A stretch of DNA of 64,000 nucleotides from Oasisia sp. SBJ-2009 (Eukaryota; Annelida; Polychaeta; Sabellida; Siboglinidae). The notes under the pieces are model-generated. The model saw only the letters and a program-made list of their open reading frames with translations. It had not been told where the DNA came from and ran no database searches. Shown here in pieces: positions 39,515 through 51,700 of the stretch (the first letter of the stretch is position 1; each line of letters begins with the position of its first letter). The stretch is taken from contig OZ024862.1 in NCBI GenBank assembly GCA_964017155.1, forward strand, positions 37,043,675-37,107,674, given 5' to 3'. A program made the position numbers and the translations under genes.

Positions 39515-42141
39515 ATGACACAAATGCCAAGCTACATCGCCTCACCATCGTATGGCAAAGACTTTGCCGCAATACCAAAACCATGGACTACGGCAAACGA
39601 TCCATACACAGAAATGACAGAGGAGCAAATCAGGAACATCGACCAGGTTTGTGACATATGTTAACTCTCAGAACTTTCTTTATGAAGAAATGTAGGCATT
39701 ATATATATAACCACATATTACTTTGACCTTATATCCTAAGCGTTGGAAGATGTTGACTATATTCAGCCGGCGATTAAACATATCTGCTGCAAGCGTATTA
39801 GCTGGGGTATATATTATAAGTCATAGGCCTGCCCATTTTGCACAAATTAGCAAAGATGGTTACTTTTATATTCACACAACAAAAAATAAACAACGTTAAT
39901 ATATGTTTCCCAGTCAACCAGAAAATATTTGCAAGTAATGAGATCTTAAAACTGAAAAAGAAAACATCATCTACAGGGCATATACAATGCATATCTTTCA
40001 AGTTTGTTGTCTATACATTTGCAGTCCAAAACAAAGGGCAAAGGTCAGGTGAATCAACTGAAATATTTGTAAAGTAAAACTTTCCCAATTATAACTCATC
40101 ATAATTACTACTGTATCTTTTGCAAGTGAGAATTATTCAAGTGTGTGATTTTCAGACACCAGACCCATTCTTTTTCTTTAATGGACGAAGGACGGCTGAT
40201 AAAGATGCTGGCATCCGGCCACGGTATGCATACACGATGAGTCAGAACGCCCTGAGGGGTATGCCGACAGACCTGCCACTCTTGTGGGTGGGTGAGAGGT
40301 GGAATCGTAACCCACCATATGACCACAACACATGTCGAGGACGGGCATCTGTTCGATGGGGCCCTGACAAACAAGGTAATTCAATTCAGTTGTTTATTTA
40401 AAATTTAAATAAATGTATACAACGTGTGGTCTGCAATGGCAAAGTGGATATTAAGTTGAAAGAACGAAGACTTTCTTGTCCGGTTGCTTAATTTTCCAAA
40501 TGTGTTGTGTGCTTTTAAAAATTCCACAGATCATAAATTTCATAATGACACTTCCGTTGTTTCATGTTTCGGGATTTAAGTCATTTTGACTCATATTATT
40601 TATTGAGTTCAGTGGAGCGATCTACCGGACAGTCTGCACTTAATATACTCACTTGAACTTTTTAAGTCCAACTTAAAAACACACCTTTTTAAGGCTGCAT
40701 TTGTAAACTACCTGTAGGGTATTTTATAATGAATTTCTTTAAACTGTAATTATAGTTTTGCAATTTTGTTGGTTATTTATTAATATATTTTATTAGTTAT
40801 TTATTATTTTATGTATTTATTTCTGATAAGTTTAGCTTATGAGCTAGAACTTTTAGAAGCTTTATTTAATTATCTATTTATTATCATTTAAATGCAAGTG
40901 CAAGTTTAAACTGATTATGACTATATTAAATATGTATGTGTTACAATGTATTTTATGCGCCTCTGAGCAGAAATTGTTCTAGATATTCCGCTAATTTGTT
41001 TTTATTATATTATTATTAATTATTATTATTAACTTATTATTATTATTATTAACACAATGTCTCTTACATATAATGTAGGTGAGAAGACTAGAAGTCATTA
41101 CTTTGGTGAAGACGTGGCGAGATACACAGTAATAGACACCTACAGACGTCCTTCAACCAACCTCGCTGGCCGCGTGACGATGGACTATGGCAGGCCCGCA
41201 GACGGATACTACGCACAGAAGTACCCCAGTAAGCAAATGCAGCATTCTTGGGAAATGGGTCTGTGATGTATTTGGTGGAATTTTGTATTTGTGATGTACA
41301 GGTGATGAACATTTTTGTGATGTGTAAGTACCGCATGTAGTTTGTAATATACCTGGTACATGTCCTGATCACATATGATGTTTGTCTTTAACAGCTACCT
41401 GCAGGCAAAGAAACATGTACTATTTAATTGGAAAAAATATTGGGGTATTGGTGGATGGTTTATTTTTTATCGTGCAGTATTTTCTGTCTCCCATCACTGA
41501 CACCCGAGCTTTCTTGGTTGCCACGCCAACTATGTGGAATTCGCTTCCTGCCAATTAAAATTAAATTTAACTTAGAAGGTAATATAGTTTCATTTCGCCG
41601 ATATCTAAAAACTTATATCTTTAATACTCCCTATCCTCCTTAGCTTCCTAGCATATTCATGCAACTCGACACGCGCATTCTTTACAATTACGAGATTGCT
41701 TAATTCCTTGGTTTTGTTGCGCCACTGAGCTTGATCTTTCGAGGATATTGGTGCATTATTATTACCGTAATCTGGACTAATACATCTACTACGACTGAAA
41801 CAGCATGTAATAATTATTGTATATCTGCATCATCCAGAAATTTTATTTAGGTGCCTGCAATATGCATAGTTATATACTATTTTGATGTTTTGTAAATAAT
41901 GTATACAATTGCCTAATGAGATGAATGATCTCTGTTGCTTTCAGCGAGAAGTACATGGTGCAGATCATCTGTACCCCTCAACAACAAGGGTCTCGTAGCT
42001 CCGTTTACACGCAAGACATATCGCGAATATGAGGAACAGAAACGGGCAGAAATACTTGCCCGGGGCGAACGCATCGACAAATATCCAGAGTTCTCTGAAT
42101 ACACAAACAGATATCTGTTACGAGCAAAGACATGCTACTGA
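39515..42141 (+). CDS. Uncharacterised 232-aa protein, 4 exons
   Basis: I do not recognise this gene with certainty. Exons 39515-39646, 40156-40375, 41079-41228 and 41945-42141 join in phase across GT-AG introns to 699 nt. The start is the ATG of MTQMPSYIAS. A further acceptor at about 39480 suggests an upstream non-coding exon. The protein is soluble, with no signal peptide or membrane segment. It is rich in Tyr, Arg, Pro and Trp, with short turn-like blocks (TPDPFFFFNGRR, ERWNRNPPYDHN, MDYGRPADGYYAQKYP) and a charged helical C-terminal part (YREYEEQKRAEILARGERI). This composition resembles axonemal or sperm microtubule inner proteins (SPMIP/CFAP class), a guess from style rather than homology. 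Introns 2 and 3 contain LINE 3' ends. A poly(A) signal lies at 42269. Confidence 0.75.
40605..41055 (+). mobile_element. Decayed LINE 3' end and AT-rich tail
   Basis: TTTTTAAGTCCAACTTAAAA and ACACACCTTTTTAAGGCTGC resemble the FKSNLKTHLFKAA end of L2-type reverse transcriptases. A long AT-rich 3' UTR and an ATT-repeat tail at 41005-41055 follow. Confidence 0.45.
41500..41768 (+). mobile_element. LINE 3' end fragment, same family as 9289
   Basis: Shorter, decayed copy: WNSLPA, EGNIVSFRRYLKTYIFN, and the same GAGCTTGATC-TTTCGAGGATA tail, ending in ATT repeats. It is in intron 3 of the unknown gene. Confidence 0.65.
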
Positions 42142-44190
42142 AACACCCAGGCACTTTCCAACAGAGGAAGTGATCAATGTTAGGCTGATGATTTATTAGT
42201 TTACCTGCTTTTGATGGTGCTGTGATTTACAAGTATTATATAATAGTCACGATCATGGGAAACAAATGAATAAATGGAATGCAATGAACATATAAATTTA
42301 CTGGGTTTAAGGAACATTTTCAAAATTGTTTGACACTTGATTGCCTGTGCAGCTAGTCCACCATTAATGGGTAATATTTGCAAAAGCACACACATAGGAC
42401 CTCATGCATGCTTTATTGTATAATACACAACACGTAGTAATACATAATAATAATAAATAGTACTTTCTTATACAGACCTGTAGGCTGGGTGATGTGATGG
42501 GTGTGTACCTACCTCTGCACCCACCCACTCGTCTTTCAGGGGAAACATTCTACTTGTGTGGGGGTAGTTGGAGGTACTTTAGATCAGACAATCCTATATT
42601 GAAAAATACACCCCGCTATGGGCTTTTTATAATATTTTAAAAATTATTCTGAATTATTTATTGTTGCACTTTGCATCAGTAATAGGCAATTTCTGTCCAA
42701 TAAGCAATTTTAGTCCAAAGATCCAAGGTGGAACACCCTAGAGAATCATGTGTTGTCAGATATAATATCATTCATGATTTACAAATGTGTACGTACTATT
42801 ATAATATTATATTATTATTACTCCAATTATCTGTTCCTGAAATAAGCTTTATCAGTTCTCAGGATGAAGATACACAATCAAATATATCATCCCTGATATT
42901 TTATCTGGACCATCACTGTTGTATTTTTAATATATGTGTAGATTTCCACCTTAGGCACTGATACTGTCAACCACCCTGGGGTTTCCAGTTTGTCCCCCTC
43001 AGGCCATATTTACATGTCCTCAGCTGTATGAATGCAGCAGTGGTTTTTATTTTGTTTTCTGTAGAAGCCTTATAGCTGCCCCAGTGTCTCTTATTCTATC
43101 TGCCTGGCCTGGTTTCTCTGGAAATTGTCTGCACCAGAGGCTCTAGGAGTCTTTAACTGTAACAACTGTTTCTGTTATTCATATTTTCAGCATATATTAT
43201 GATCAGTATATACTGGTCCAAGGCACGTGTGAGAAATAGTCACATTGTTGCACGTTCACTTCACAGATGAATCTCTTCCGAGGATCTGAAAACAGTTGTA
43301 TGCTTGTTGTCTTTCATTGTTGGTGGCACTTGATTGCGTGTAGTACAGCTGTATTACATACCAGTATACACCTAGGTTGCATAATATTTGCAGGAACAGG
43401 CATATCCAATGTGTTCTGATATAACCTGACAAAAGTTACGTTGTTTAATAAATTTGTATGTGTTACACTGTTTTGTTGTCTTCAGATCTTTGACTGTTAA
43501 AATTGTTTGTGAACTAAGTGCTTTGTGGGCAGTTTGTTGAAGACTGTCGTTGGTAGGCTGGAAATAGACCTACATGCCACCTGGTACATGGTTGTCCACC
43601 TTGCTAGTCATATGGCTCTATTCTGAGTACTGTACATCAATATCACTATACATCCAGCTGTCACATTGTTAAAATGTAGACTAATCACACTGGCATGACA
43701 TGGTCATGCCTCAGGCTCAGCCTCATGCCATGGGGATGTTACTCAGTCTCAGTCATCTGTCATATTTAGGAATTTTGGGCCAGTGTACATGAAAACGTAC
43801 GTGCACAATTTTCAATAAAACTATTGAGAAAATGTTCCAATGAATGAAAAGCATGATGATCACTATAATGTGACCTGACGACATGTTTAAATTATAAGGA
43901 CACGAAAATAAGCAATACAAAATTGTTTGACTACTTCTGAACATGTGTACCCGAAAGGTGGCAGCACCTAGATCCTAAGACAACCAGCAAGTCGTGCCAT
44001 CTAGCGGACACAACATAGACAAACATGTAAGCGACATTTGCAAAATGTCAACTGCACACGTACTTTCCGACATGGTTCTTTCATAACATGAATTCATATA
44101 TTCAATTGTCCGCCACTGCCATGGACAACGACATAATATGTCTTGTTGCTTTCGTCACTACTTTGGAAAGACTGACGTAAGCATGATCTG
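42142..44190. other. Intergenic between the unknown gene and TCAIM
   Basis: No exon-like sequence or clear repeat. CpG content rises from about 44160 towards TCAIM exon 1. Confidence 0.4.
42269..42274 (+). terminator. Poly(A) signal of the 4-exon unknown gene
   Basis: AATAAA lies 128 nt after the stop codon of the preceding gene. Confidence 0.45.
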
Positions 44191-44193
44191 AAG

Positions 44194-44241
44194 ATGGCGG
44201 TCGAGGTCTCTGACCTCCAGTCGTGCGTACGTGCGAGCTAG
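44194..44241 (+). other. Upstream ORF in the TCAIM leader, with YY1-like site
   Basis: An ATG in AAGATGGCGG, which also fits the YY1 binding consensus, opens a 15-codon ORF ending in TAG about 200 bp before the TCAIM start. The surrounding 44190-44450 is CpG-rich compared with its neighbourhood and is probably the promoter and 5' leader. Translation of the uORF is inference. Confidence 0.4.
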
Positions 44242-44442
44242 CACGTTCGCAGAGCGGCGTCCGCGCGAGCGTACAACCCACATTACGGCAGCAGTTGAAT
44301 CGAGGCTAAGCCAGTGTATTTGTAAACAAATGGCACACTGTCAAGTTCCCGCACAGTACAAAACGCATTGGTACTTCACCAGCGCACTGGTACTTGCGAA
44401 CAGGACTGTCGTCGAACGTAGCTCGCTGTGCTCAGGATTCTC

Positions 44443-47400
44443 ATGTTCACGTCGATGGCTACGGCATTTTGTGGAAAATGTCGACTTTTTAGGTATTTAT
44501 TAGACAACATTTTTTCATACGTGATTACGTCGTGATACGACGAGCGTTTCTCCACCGTATTAAATTATTAATCGATATTCATAATTTCAGGGAACAGTGA
44601 ACAATTTCATATTTTTAGAAAGTTTACATATTATATACATTGCATTGTGTTTTAATAAGTTTTAATAATTGTACTTTCACTAATTTACTGTACATTTACT
44701 ATTATATAATTATAATACACATATATTCTTAAATGAATTCAATGTAAAATTTATAATAACAATAATGGTCAATGCCAAAATAGCGATCATTAATTTCTTT
44801 GATACCTGCCTCACTCATTCAAGTAAAGTACATAATTATATACAACTATTCTTACAGGTTCTTACAGGTCCTTTTCTGGCTGAATTAGGCATTTCTGCCT
44901 CTTGTGCCAGCTCTGTCTTGATCATTGATTTGAGACTGTGCGCATGCGTCTAAAGGTGACACAGTCCATAGTTGAGGTGGTGCCGTAAAATCATTTTTTA
45001 TAGGATGATTTTCCATAGTTTATCAAGTCTACCTTCAAATGATTGGACTGATGGAGCATCTACCACAGACTGTGGCAGACTATTCCATACATCAGTAGAT
45101 CGGTATACAAATGAATTTTTTCGGATGTTCAATCTGCATCTTTCTTTAAATATTTTTAGGTTGTGCCCTCTCGTTATTGAATCATTATCCCTTAATGTAA
45201 CAAAATTTGATGTAACAGTAGAATCATATTTCCCAGTTAATATTTTGTAAATTTCTATCATGTCTCCCCTAAGTCGACGGTATGAAAGAGTTGGTAGCTT
45301 TAATCTTATTAGACGTTCTTTATAATCCAGTTCCTTATATCCAGGAATTAATTTAGTTGCTCAACGCTGAACATTTTCAAGTGCTGTTATGTGTTTCATT
45401 AAATATGGACTCCATACCTGGTTTGCATACTCGATATGTGGTCGGACAAGAGACTTAAAAACAGTAGAAAAACACTTATCATCTAGATATTCAAAAGTGC
45501 GTCGAATTATCCCCATCATAGAATTGGCGTTATTAATTTTTTCTGACATATGTGCCTCGAAGTTAAGTGATGAGTCAAAAGTTACTCCAATATCCTTTAC
45601 TGTTTCTGCTTTATTAATTGTTTTCTGATCTTTACCCATTGTGTATCCATCATTTCTTATGGAGGAACGTCCAATTCGCATGTTACAACATTTATCAGGA
45701 TGAAATTTCAGTAGTGATGTTTCTGACCATTTCTCCGCTGAGGTGAGATCCTTTTGTAGGATGTTGCAGTTATCTTCATTATAAATAGGGTTAAAAAGTT
45801 TCATATCATCTGCAAATAGGAAAATATGAGAGTTTTTTATAACATCAGGTAGATCATTTATGAAGATAACAAAAAGAAGGGGGCCGATCACAGATCCTTG
45901 TGGTATTCCACTGATCACTTCTTGCCAGTTAGAAAATATGTTGTTAATTCGTATTCGTTGCTTTCTATGTGAAAGTAGATCTATGATCCAGTTAATTAGG
46001 TTTCCCTTTATTCCATAGCTCTGGATTTTTTTTATAAGTTTTGAATGTGGGACCTTGTCAAATGCTTTCATAAAATCACAATATATTACATCAATACAGC
46101 CTCCATTGTCCAGCGTTTCAGTCCATATATCTAATACCTTTAATAGTTGAAGTACTGTTGAGCGGCCCTTTACAAAACCAAACTGACATTTACTCAATAG
46201 CTCATTTTCTTCCATATGTACAGTGATGGTGTCTCTAATTATTTCTTCCATTATCTTACCCACTACACTTGTTATACTGACTGGTCGGTAATTTTGAGGT
46301 AATGTTTTACTTCCTTTCTTATGGATTGGAGATATGTTAGCCTGTTTCCATTCTTTGGGTAGTTTGCCTGTTGTTAGAGATGTGTTAAAAATAATTGATA
46401 ATGGAATACTGATGCAGTCTGCTAATTCATTTAAGACCCTGGGGTGTATGCCATCAGGTCCAGGTGATTTAAATGTTTTTAGTTTTTTTAGTTTTGCTGC
46501 CACTACTGATGGGTTAATAGTACACGTTTCAACTGTATTATAACATCTTATAGGTTCCTCAGGAGTTTTCTCTTGTGGTTCAATTGTAAATACTGAAGAG
46601 AAATAATCAGCCAATAGCTCTGCTTTTTCCGAGTCTGAGTTTGTTAAGTCATCTTTCAAATCACTTTTTATTAAGTTGGGTATACCCGTTCTTGTCTTCA
46701 TTTTTGCCTGGGCATATTGCCAAAATTTCTTAGGATTCTCTTTTATTTGGCTAATGATACTTTTTTCATATATTTTTTGTGCCTTTCTTGTTAACCTCCT
46801 AACCTGATTGCGTAATCTGCAGTATTCCTGGTAAGCTTGGACATCTCTAGTTAGAAGATATTTCTTCCACAGTCTATTTTTTCTTCTGATTTTAGCTCTT
46901 ATTTTTACATTTAGTGGTACCGGGTATTTTTTTGTTCTTTCTGACATCACCTTTTTAGGTATACACCTTTCTACAGCTTCTCTATGCTTCGTTGTAAAAA
47001 TGTCCCATTGTGCTTGCACATCACCCTCATGTTCTAAAAATTCGGCATCCCAATCAATGCTTAACATGTCCTCCATTTTGGGGTAGTCTCCCTTATCGTA
47101 TTTATAAACAGTTTTTCTGATCGGCTCATGTATTGGTGTGCAGTTAAGAATCACTTTGATTATGGAGTGGTCACTTTTCCCTAGTGCTGAGGCTGTTTCA
47201 ATAAACACAATTTCGGAATCCTCACTGGTGATTACTAAGTCAAGAAGTGATGGCTCTGTTGTCCCTCTACCTCTAGTGGGTTCAGTTATATGTTGGATGA
47301 GATAACAATCTCGAAGCTTTTCGATAAATTTAAACTCTTTGTCTTCTATATTTGGAACCGACGTACACATTATTTTCATACAGAGCTGCCAAGTTGAATT

Positions 47401-48692
47401 GAGTGTGATGCGGGATATCTCCGTCCTACAGTATGTCAAAAGAGGGAGAAATATATGCAAGACGCAAAGCGTCTTGCCCGAGGTTGCAAAGCAACCGAGA
47501 ATGCTAGGAGGGTCCGGGGGCATGCCCCCCGGAAAAAAATAACTCTTCGAAAGTGAACTATATTTTAAATAATATTTTATATTTTAAACTTTCATGTGTG
47601 GATATATAATTAATTTATATTTTGTATTGGGGTTTACGGAGACTTTCAAGATTCTTTCACTATTATAAAAATGGACATGGTTGTGGTATTGTAACAGTTT
47701 ATTTTAGCTATAAACAGCAGTCACAAAATAAATAGTTCAAGCAGAACTGCATTTCTGTCCATTTCTAGATGTGCTCTTCAAGCGTCTTCATTTCCATCAT
47801 ATATGTGTTCTTCAGCTCTTGCTACTGCAAGGTCAGCTTTCGCCTTGCTGACTGCCTTCCTGACACCATCTGCCAGGCCTCTGTCAAGTTTTATACCGTA
47901 GCAGCGGCTGCTTGCATTGACCTTGAACGCCAACAGGCCACAGACCCTGCAGTTGGATATACTTCTATAGTCTCCGCTCGGCTGCTCTCAGCACTTTCCG
48001 TGTACCGTAGATGACTCACAGCTGGCAAAACGGTGCGCCGGCAAAAAATCGAAAAATACGCGTAAAAAAAGACAAAACGATTCTTTTGCGGGAGATTGCA
48101 AATCAAAATCGGGAGATTGGGTTTATTTTGCTATATTTCTGGGAGATCTCCCGATAAATCGGGAGACTTGGCAGCTCTGAATATATTCATAGCTAGTTCA
48201 GATTAACTATCAAACACTATACAATTTAGTCCAGCTGAATATGTGCTAAATCTTGAGTGTAGTAAGTGTGATCTGTTTTCAGGAGAGGTGTTTGGTTGGT
48301 GCAACAGACAGTGAAGCGAGGACTGACAGAAGGTGAGACTGCCACAGCGCTACGACCGTTCTACTTCGCAGTCCACCCAGATCTGTTTGGCAGATACCCG
48401 AAGGAACAGGTGAATGAACCATATATCTCTCGCCTCACATCCTTTGTGCGCAAATTCTCAGCCTTGTCTTGCATGCCTAGGTCAACATAAAATCAATATA
48501 TGTGGCGACATACTAAAATGATAGATCTATGAGTGAATATAATTTGTGACAATAATAAAGTTCTGGTCAAAAACTCAGAATGATGTTTTATGATCTCCAA
48601 ATTTAAAAAGCTAATACTAAAAGAAAACAGTTTCCTTGTATGTTGTATAATTTCTGTAGTGTACTTATCTAATGTCAAAGAGTTGTATAGAA

Positions 48693-48727
<35 letters not shown>

Positions 48728-51700
48728 TGTATATGTATATGTATATACATAAATATATATATATATCATTGTCTATGTTATTAGGTCGGAACACAAGAAT
48801 ATAAATGTGTATTAGAAACTATGTTCACTGTGTAGCGCCATCATATTCATTACATTCACCATTTGGTAATTAATAATTAATAAAACAAATCTATAATACA
48901 TTCTTGTTATTGTGACTATGCAGGAAACAAACAACCCTGTGATTTCAGTATTAATTGTACTATTACGATCTGTTTTATGTCGCAGTCTGTGAACGAAGAA
49001 TCGCTGAAGAAGCTGCAGGAATATCTGTGCACGTTACAAGTGGGTCGCCAGAAGGTGGCGCCACTCAGTCTGGTGTTCTACATCAGAGACACAGCAGCAG
49101 AGACGAAGTCACAAGGTATTGGACTGTCACATTATACCTTCTCAGAACGGCAGATTATAGCTTGGTGTGCTGCCTTGGACCAGTGTTGGTTTTAAGTCAA
49201 CACCAACTGCATGGCACTAACTTGGAATGTCAACCATGGACCTTTGTTGTCAGGCCAGTAATAATTAAACCAACGTTAGTCCAAAGAACGTTAGGATATT
49301 GGCCCAATGTCGTATGCCAACAAAAAACATTAACCCAATATTATATTAATTTGCATTGGGTCAACATTGATCCAAGTTAAAAATGGTGTTTGGGTAGGGC
49401 CACAGTTAAACACAGTTTTAAACTATTTGAAGTGTCACATGATAGAGTTAGATAGACTGACGCATGCAGCATAATATATAGCCATGTATATATTAGTCAG
49501 GGTATATAAAATGATTAACATGTATCATATATAGTGCTTGTCCATATACCAGACAGTTTTAACAAAGAGAACCACATACTGAGTCTAACACTTATTTCAC
49601 AGCTTGGATGCAAACATACTATAATAAAAATACTTATGGTTATCAGATAATAACAATATTAAAAAAAAGATGCTACTGTTAAAATCTGCGCAACATATAT
49701 CACAGCTGAGGGGTTGGTGGTTCAATCCCACCTACCGCCATTTCGAAACTTAGGCAATTTCGTTCACCCCACATTTGCCTGCGTCTTTCGGAAGAGACAC
49801 TAAAAGCCAGTGGTCCCATCTATCTGGTGTCTAAATAAATAAATAAAATTAACTTATATAGCGCCAAATCTAGCTTAAAAACTATTCAGGGCGCTATGCC
49901 AGGGGAAGTAAAAGACCTCACACAGGGGGTAAACGTGTAACCTGTAATGGACTCACAACTTCTCGTTAGACTTTAAACGCCCTGCAAAAGGACCCTGTCC
50001 AGTATCTGAGAGAAAAAGAAAAGCTGTACTTAGACAATTAAAATTAATAGGTGATTATTTGTCAAGTACAAGAATCCGTGGTATACACTACTCACCAGTA
50101 GACAATTTATTATTAATAAAAAAAATTAGGCAGATTTGTGTATCGATTACACATGAGACGTCGGTTGTTGTAGGTAGAATCCGCGAGGTCAACATCCCTC
50201 TACTGTCCCAGTGCACCCATGAGACCATCAGCACCGTACTGAGGGTGTCAAACCTTCCCCTCGACTACATCAGCCAGCTCAAGCCGAGTGAACGCCCCCC
50301 ACCCTGGCCATCAGTGACCCCGTGTCCGTACCCCAGTGCGAGGTCGGTGTATGAGGCCTACAGGGTGCCCGGGGCAGAGACTTTCAGGTCGTCCTGGAAG
50401 AAGAGGGTCTCTTATGACACACTCAAGTAGGTCAACACAGGGTAATAGTTTCAACAAAACTGATGTACAAGAAGTGTCAAGCCTTATCTTAGCTTTGCAC
50501 ATTGTTTTAACTTGTATTTTCATCTGTTTAGTATGTCAACAACTAAACTATTCATTTCCTGAAAGGAGGGATAATTTTCTATTTAATTATGATTTAACAT
50601 GTAATAGATGACACAACATCTACTAATATATACCATATAAGTTCGGATACAGCATGGATACGGCTAAACAATGAATATAGTGCACAGTGGTCATTCATAT
50701 AAATACTTCCAAATACACTCTGATTGATGAATTTTGTCACGTGACAAATTGAAGTATTGTAGTATAATTTAACTTACTTTGGAGCTTAATGTTGAAGATG
50801 AGTACGACGTTTCAATCCGTCAGCTACAGACCTTGTTCACGTACTGGTGTCACTGAGGCAACACCAGTACGTGAACAAGGTCCGTAGCTGACGGATCGAA
50901 ACGTTGTATTCATCTTCGACATTAAGCTCCAAAGTAAGTAAAATGATACTGCAATAAATTATTCTTTGAGCCATGAACAATATATTCACTATAAATTGAA
51001 GTATCTCTTGTAGTGATTTGAAATGAAACTTATCTGCAGAGGAATCAGGTAAAACAAAACACTCAGAGGTATTCCTCATTTCGCATGTAACATCTGTACA
51101 CATGGCATCATAGCTTTAGACTCTCATACGACATGTGGTAAACACTCAACATGTCTCTCCCCCAGTGGCTGGCTGAGTGGCAACCGAGGCAAGGCACAGC
51201 GCTTGCAGCAGACGTTTGCTCCGATCAGGAAGGAGACCGACCGACTAAGCGCCGCCCTGAAAGAGTCGATGGGCGTGACAGACGTGAAGTGGGCCTGTGG
51301 CTGGGGGGTCTCTCAGTTCCGAGCCTGCCTCCGCTGTCTTCTCAACCTACACGAAGAGTACCACCACAAGTACAACATCCGCGGTGAGTCTTACTTATGA
51401 ATAAGTTATCTGTTATTAGAATGTACTTAAATTATAGTTTGCGTAGTAGTAAATATACACAGTACATGAACTGGATGTTTTCAGGAAGTTACCATCTATG
51501 TGTAATTAATTCTCATTGGTCAGTTGTGATTAGTATTTGATGGAACTAAGGTCATGACCGTTGTGTTGTCAGCCATTGTAGGAAGTAAATGGCATTAGCA
51601 CAACAGGTTAGGTTAGTGCGTATGTTACTGGGCAGTTGGGTCACTTCAGCTGGGAAGTAAAACAATGTTTGCTGCTGCTACTTCCACAGCGGATAGAAAC

